64,000 bases of DNA from NCBI RefSeq assembly GCF_003046175.1, contig NZ_PZZM01000001.1:1373001-1437000 (forward strand). The letters are read 5' to 3'. Within the stretch, counting starts at the first letter, position 1. The number at the start of each line of letters is the position of its first letter. Made by a program: the position numbers and the translations under genes. The DNA comes from Bosea sp. 124 (GTDB lineage: Bacteria; Pseudomonadota; Alphaproteobacteria; Rhizobiales; Beijerinckiaceae). This document shows positions 60,395-64,000 of this stretch, one piece after another. Under the pieces are notes generated by a model, which saw only the letters and a program-made list of their open reading frames with translations, was not told the DNA's origin and did no database searches.

Positions 60395-61534
60395 ATGCAG
60401 TTCCTGCGCGCCATCCTCGGCACGGCCATGCTCGCGGCGTCGCTCCTTGCAGCGTCGCTCCCCGCTTTTGCCGAAAAAGTCTCGGTCACCGATGTGCTCG
60501 GCCGCAATGTCGAGGTCGAGGCACCGGTCCAGCGCGTCATCCTCGGAGAAGGCCGGCAGATGTATTTTGTCGCCGCGCTCGACAAGGACGATCCCTTCAA
60601 ACGCGTCGTCGGCTGGCGCGACGATCTGCCCAAGGCCGACCCCGACAGCTACAAGCAATATCTCGCCCGCTATCCGCAGATCGCCAAGCTGCCGAGCTTC
60701 GGCGGCATGAAGGAAGGCGCCTTCGACATCGAGCAGGCGATCGCGCTGAAGCCTGACGTGCTCTTTCTCAATGTCGAGGCGAAGGTCGCCAGCGACGAGG
60801 CGAGCCTGGTCGAGAAGCTCGCAAGCGTCGGCATCCCGGTCGTCTATGTCGATTTCCGTGAGAAGCCGTTCCAGAATACCGAGCCGTCGATGCGGCTGAT
60901 CGGCAAGCTCTTCGGCAAGGAGAAGCTCGCCGAGGACTTCATCACCTTCCGCGCCAACGAGATCGCCCGCGTCACCGACCGGCTCGCCAAGGTCCCGAAT
61001 CTGAAGCGCCCGCTCGTCATGCTGGAGCGCGCCGGCGGCTATTCCGACGATTGCTGCATGTCCTTCGGCAACGAGAATTTCGGCAAGATGGTCGAGATCG
61101 CCGGCGGCAAGAACTTCGCGTCGGACCTGATCCCCGGCACCTTCGGCACGGTCAATCCCGAAGCCATCGTCGCCGCCAATCCCGATGTCGTCATCATCAC
61201 CGGCGGCAACTGGGGTGCCTATGTCCCCGGCGGTGCCTGGGTCGGGCTCGGGCCCGGAACCGACATGGTCGAAGCGCGCCGCAAGCTGACCGGGCTCGCC
61301 GCGCGGCCAGCCTTCAGCCAGACGCAGGCCGTCAGGAACGGCCGCGTCCATGCGATCTGGCATCAGTTCTACAACAGCCCCTATCAGTTCGTGGCGATCC
61401 AGGAGATCGCGAAATGGCTGCATCCGGAGCTGTTTGCCGATCTCGACGCCGACGCCACGCTGAAGACGCTGCATGAGCGGTTCCTGCCACTGCCCTACGA
61501 GCCCGGCTATTGGGTCACGGTCGCGCGCAAGTGA
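60395..61534 (+). CDS. Iron-complex-type ABC transporter substrate-binding protein (FecB/BtuF class)
   Basis: 379 residues with a Sec signal peptide (cleaved after PAFA, near residue 25). Domain start VSVTDVLGRNVEVEAPVQRV, then LKPDVLFLNVEAKVAS and VYVDFREKPFQNTEPSMRLI, typical of periplasmic class III receptors; NPDVVIITGGNWG follows. AGGAGG-like site (GGAGGTCC) before the ATG. It feeds the permease and ATPase directly downstream. Ligand: ferric siderophore, haem or another metal chelate. Confidence 0.92.
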   Translation: MQFLRAILGTAMLAASLLAASLPAFAEKVSVTDVLGRNVEVEAPVQRVILGEGRQMYFVAALDKDDPFKRVVGWRDDLPKADPDSYKQYLARYPQIAKLPSFGGMKEGAFDIEQAIALKPDVLFLNVEAKVASDEASLVEKLASVGIPVVYVDFREKPFQNTEPSMRLIGKLFGKEKLAEDFITFRANEIARVTDRLAKVPNLKRPLVMLERAGGYSDDCCMSFGNENFGKMVEIAGGKNFASDLIPGTFGTVNPEAIVAANPDVVIITGGNWGAYVPGGAWVGLGPGTDMVEARRKLTGLAARPAFSQTQAVRNGRVHAIWHQFYNSPYQFVAIQEIAKWLHPELFADLDADATLKTLHERFLPLPYEPGYWVTVARK

Positions 61535-61559
61535 CTCAGCAAGAGCATGTGAGCCGGCA

Positions 61560-62624
61560 ATGACCGCCACGGCGACCCGCGAGGCACTGCCAGGCCGTCT
61601 GGCCTATCGCTCGCTGACACTGCGGCGGCGGCTGATTCTGCTCGGCATGTTCGGCCTGCTGCTCGCCAGCCTCGTCGTCGACATGATGCTGGGGCCGGCG
61701 CGCTACGATGTCGGCCAGGTGCTGCGGACACTGCTGAATCCGTCGGAGGCGCCGGCCGCGCTGCGCGTCGTGATCTGGGACATCCGCCTGCCCATCGCGC
61801 TGATGGCGGTCGTCACCGGCGCCTCGCTCGCGGTCGCGGGCGCGCAGATGCAGACGATCCTGAACAACCCGCTGGCCAGCCCGTTCACGCTCGGCATCTC
61901 GGCGGCGGCGAGCTTCGGGGCGGCGCTGGCGCTGGTCTTCGGCGTCGGTCTCCTGCCGGTCGCCGCCGACTATATCGTCCCGATCAACGCCTTCATCATG
62001 GCGATGGGCGCGGCCATGCTGATCCATCTGCTCAGCCAGTCGCGCGGCGTCACCACCGAGACGGTGATCCTGCTCGGCATCGCGTTGGTCTTCACCTTCA
62101 ACGCGCTGCTGGCGCTGCTGCAGTTCTTCGCTTCCGAACAGGCGCTGGGCGCCGTGGTATTCTGGACGATGGGCTCGCTGACCAAGGCAAGCTGGCAGAA
62201 GCTCGCGATCACCACCGCCGTGCTCGCCTTCACCCTGCCCTTCTTCCTGCGCCGGGCCTGGGCGCTGACGACGCTGCGGCTGGGCGACGACAAGGCGGCG
62301 AGCTTCGGCATCAACGTCAGGAAGCTGCGGCTCGAGATCATGCTGCTGGTCAGCCTGCTCGCGGCCGTGCCGGTCTCCTTCGTCGGCACGATCGGCTTCA
62401 TCGGCCTCGTCGGCCCGCATATCGCGCGCATGGTCATCGGCGAGGACCAGCGCTTCTTCGTGCCGGCCTCGGCGCTGGCGGGCGCCGCGATCCTCTCGGC
62501 CTCCTCGGTGGTCTCGAAGTCGCTGATCCCCGGCCTGATCTTCCCGATCAGCATCGTCACCGCGCTGATCGGCGTGCCCTTCTTCTTCAGCCTGATCATG
62601 ACGAGCCGGAAGCGCTCATGGTGA
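61560..62624 (+). CDS. FecCD-family ABC permease
   Basis: 354 residues from ATG 61560. About ten helices; VIWDIRLPIALMAVVTGASLAVAG near residue 80 in outline, QMQTILNNPLASPFTLGISA near 100 and the ATPase-contact loop FIGLVGPHIARMVIGEDQRF near 280 are the FecCD signatures. A single permease gene implies a homodimer. Overlaps the ATPase gene by seven bases. Confidence 0.95.
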   Translation: MTATATREALPGRLAYRSLTLRRRLILLGMFGLLLASLVVDMMLGPARYDVGQVLRTLLNPSEAPAALRVVIWDIRLPIALMAVVTGASLAVAGAQMQTILNNPLASPFTLGISAAASFGAALALVFGVGLLPVAADYIVPINAFIMAMGAAMLIHLLSQSRGVTTETVILLGIALVFTFNALLALLQFFASEQALGAVVFWTMGSLTKASWQKLAITTAVLAFTLPFFLRRAWALTTLRLGDDKAASFGINVRKLRLEIMLLVSLLAAVPVSFVGTIGFIGLVGPHIARMVIGEDQRFFVPASALAGAAILSASSVVSKSLIPGLIFPISIVTALIGVPFFFSLIMTSRKRSW

Positions 62625-63394
62625 AGCTCGGCTTGGCCGGCGTCGGCGTCGCCTATGGCCGGCGACGCGTGCTTGAAGACGTCAATGCCGCAGAGCTTCG
62701 CGGCGGCGAGGTCGTGGCCGTGATCGGCGCGAATGCAGCCGGCAAGTCGAGCCTGTTTCGCCGCATCGCGGGGCTCGCCTCCGGCGACGGCCAGATCACC
62801 ATGACCGGGGAGAGCCGGATCGCCGGCCGGGCCACACCGCGCTGCTGCTACCTGCCGCAGGACACGGCGGTGAATGCCGTGCTGACCGTCTATGAATCGA
62901 TCCTGCTCGCGCTCAAGCAGGGCGGTTCCTGGTCGGTCAGCGACGACGAACTCCACCGTATCGACCTCGTCCTGCGCGATCTCGAAATCGAGGATCTCGC
63001 TTTCCGAGGTCTCGGCGAACTCTCGGGCGGACAGCGGCAGCTCGTCTCGATCGCGCAGACGCTGGCCCGCGAGCCCGACATCCTGCTGCTCGACGAGCCG
63101 ACCAGCGCGCTCGACCTGCACCGCCAATTCGAGGTGCTCTCGCTCGTCCGCCGGCTGGCGCGCGAGCGCGGCATGCTGGTGCTGATCTCGATCCACGACC
63201 TCAACCAGGCGCTGCGCTTCGCCGACCGGGTGATGGTGCTGGCGCATGCGCGCCTCGTCGCGCTCGGCGATCCGCGCCTGATCGTGACGCCCGCCCTGCT
63301 CGACGAGGTCTATGGCGTCCGCGCCCGCGTCGAGACGCTGGCGGGTGGAGAGCCTTTCGTCCTCGTCGAAGGATCGAGCCGGCAGATCGTCTGA
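62618..63394 (+). CDS. FecE-type ABC transporter ATP-binding protein
   Basis: 258 residues. Walker A VIGANAAGKSS near 37, signature GELSGGQRQLVSIAQTLARE, Walker B ILLLDEPTSALDLHRQ and switch ISIHDLNQALRFADR. The Q-loop is YLPQDTAVNA. Last gene of the metal-chelate import operon. It converges on the dehydratase gene, with only eight bases between. Confidence 0.95.
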   Translation: MVKLGLAGVGVAYGRRRVLEDVNAAELRGGEVVAVIGANAAGKSSLFRRIAGLASGDGQITMTGESRIAGRATPRCCYLPQDTAVNAVLTVYESILLALKQGGSWSVSDDELHRIDLVLRDLEIEDLAFRGLGELSGGQRQLVSIAQTLAREPDILLLDEPTSALDLHRQFEVLSLVRRLARERGMLVLISIHDLNQALRFADRVMVLAHARLVALGDPRLIVTPALLDEVYGVRARVETLAGGEPFVLVEGSSRQIV

Positions 63395-63402
63395 GCGGCG
63401 GT

Positions 63403-64000
63403 TCAGGCGGCGAGGCTGCGCATTTCCTTGATCAGGTCGGACTTGCCCTCGAAGCCGATACCGGCCAAGTCCGGCATGACGATATGGCCGGCTTCGACCC
63501 TGACGCCGTCGGGGAAGCCGCCATAGGGCTGGAACAGGTCGGGATAGGATTCGTTGCCGCCGAGCCCGAGCCCTGCCGCAATGTTCAGCGACATCTGGTG
63601 GCCGCCATGCGGGATGCAGCGGCGCCAGGACCAGCCGTTTTCCTTCAGCATTTCCAGCGTCCGGAGATACTCGACGAGGCCATAGCTCAGCGCGCAATCG
63701 AATTGCAGCCAGTCGCGGTCCGGGCGCATGCCGCCATAGCGGATCAGATTTCGGGCATCCTGCATCGAGAACAGGTTCTCGCCGGTCGCCATCGGGCCGG
63801 GATAATGCTCGGCAAGCCTCGCCTGGAGGTCGTAGTCGAGTGGATCGCCCGCCTCCTCGTACCAGAACAGATCATATTGCCGCAGCGCCTTGGCGTAGGC
63901 GATCGCGGTCTCCAGATCGAAGCGGCCATTGGCGTCGACCGCGAGCTGGCAGCCGGCCGGCAGCAGCTTCAGCACCGTCTCGATGCGCTTGCAGTCGTCT
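63403..64000 (-). CDS. tarD: Enolase-superfamily dehydratase, D-tartrate dehydratase-like (5' end outside window)
   Basis: C-terminal 199 codons, including stop; the start lies beyond the window. AVDANGRFDL (Asp), FWYEEAGDPLDYDLQ (Glu), MATGENLFSMQDARN (Glu) and RCIPHGGHQMSLN (His) give the metal and acid residues of the mandelate-racemase subgroup. The segments around GENLFS and PHGGH strongly recall D-tartrate dehydratase of Bradyrhizobium. Substrate assignment is therefore probable but not tested; the N-terminal specificity loop is missing. Confidence 0.8.
   Translation of the reverse strand, partial: DDCKRIETVLKLLPAGCQLAVDANGRFDLETAIAYAKALRQYDLFWYEEAGDPLDYDLQARLAEHYPGPMATGENLFSMQDARNLIRYGGMRPDRDWLQFDCALSYGLVEYLRTLEMLKENGWSWRRCIPHGGHQMSLNIAAGLGLGGNESYPDLFQPYGGFPDGVRVEAGHIVMPDLAGIGFEGKSDLIKEMRSLAA

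Overview
The window is GC-rich chromosomal DNA, apart from one AT-rich scar. Codon use, Tat-type secretion signals, the many TRAP and ABC importers and the style of the regulators suggest a metabolically versatile alphaproteobacterium of the Hyphomicrobiales. Bosea- or Bradyrhizobium-like organisms come to mind, but no rRNA, tRNA or housekeeping marker is present to settle it. Almost everything here is accessory catabolism: importer, local regulator, then a few enzymes, repeated along the window.

Layout. 1-5996: two TRAP systems in tandem (the first cut by the window edge) followed by an SMP-30/gluconolactonase-like hydrolase. 5997-11606: a mobile-element pile-up. It holds an IS3-family element with open reading frames, a degraded IS3-family element whose transposase carries an in-frame amber codon, and an IS21-family istA/istB element. 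The IS21 element has cut off the 3' end of a family 5 ABC substrate-binding gene (11533-12690). 13111-15515: a LuxR-type regulator, a strongly AT-rich patch, and phage debris (small terminase fragment, tyrosine-recombinase fragment) flanking a small secreted six-cysteine protein. 15843-18940: a family 5 binding protein and an MlrC/M81 metallopeptidase. 19196-25169: a promoter/operator, a TRAP system with a fused DctQM permease, a LacI regulator, a 2-hydroxyacid dehydrogenase relative and an amidohydrolase. 25278-32824: a LacI regulator (with a tiny membrane ORF behind it), divergent from a second fused-DctQM TRAP operon with a VOC protein, a RuBisCO-like protein and a four-carbon acid sugar kinase family protein. 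32896-38818: a DppA/B/C-type operon without ATPases plus an amidohydrolase, with a divergent GntR regulator.

39150-54523 is the densest unit. It carries an NMT1/TauA-type ABC importer, a Bug/TctC-type binding protein, a LysR regulator and four RraA/HMG-aldolase-family paralogues. Interleaved with these are a DUF1932 dehydrogenase, a zinc-independent quinone oxidoreductase, an enolase-superfamily dehydratase, an AhpD-like protein, a GlcD-like flavoprotein and a biotin-sulfoxide-reductase-like molybdoenzyme. 54652-59343 is a mixed stretch: divergent MocR/PaiB pair, LysE exporter, stand-alone FtsH-peptidase-like protein, an SDR without the canonical Tyr/Lys, and a DUF2798 protein. 59384-63394: a SAM methyltransferase divergent from a FecBCD-type metal-chelate importer. 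63403-64000: the C-terminal part of a D-tartrate-dehydratase-like enolase-superfamily enzyme.

How it works together. Each block looks like uptake of one class of small organic acid or sugar acid, with a local transcription factor and two to ten enzymes. The two most likely undescribed pathways are the four-RraA block (predicted dehydration then retro-aldol cleavage of hydroxy-oxo acids) and the TRAP/VOC/RuBisCO-like/kinase block (predicted kinase plus decarboxylase handling of a branched or oxo sugar acid, by analogy with the oxo-isoapionate branches of apiose catabolism). Both assignments are inferences from family and context.
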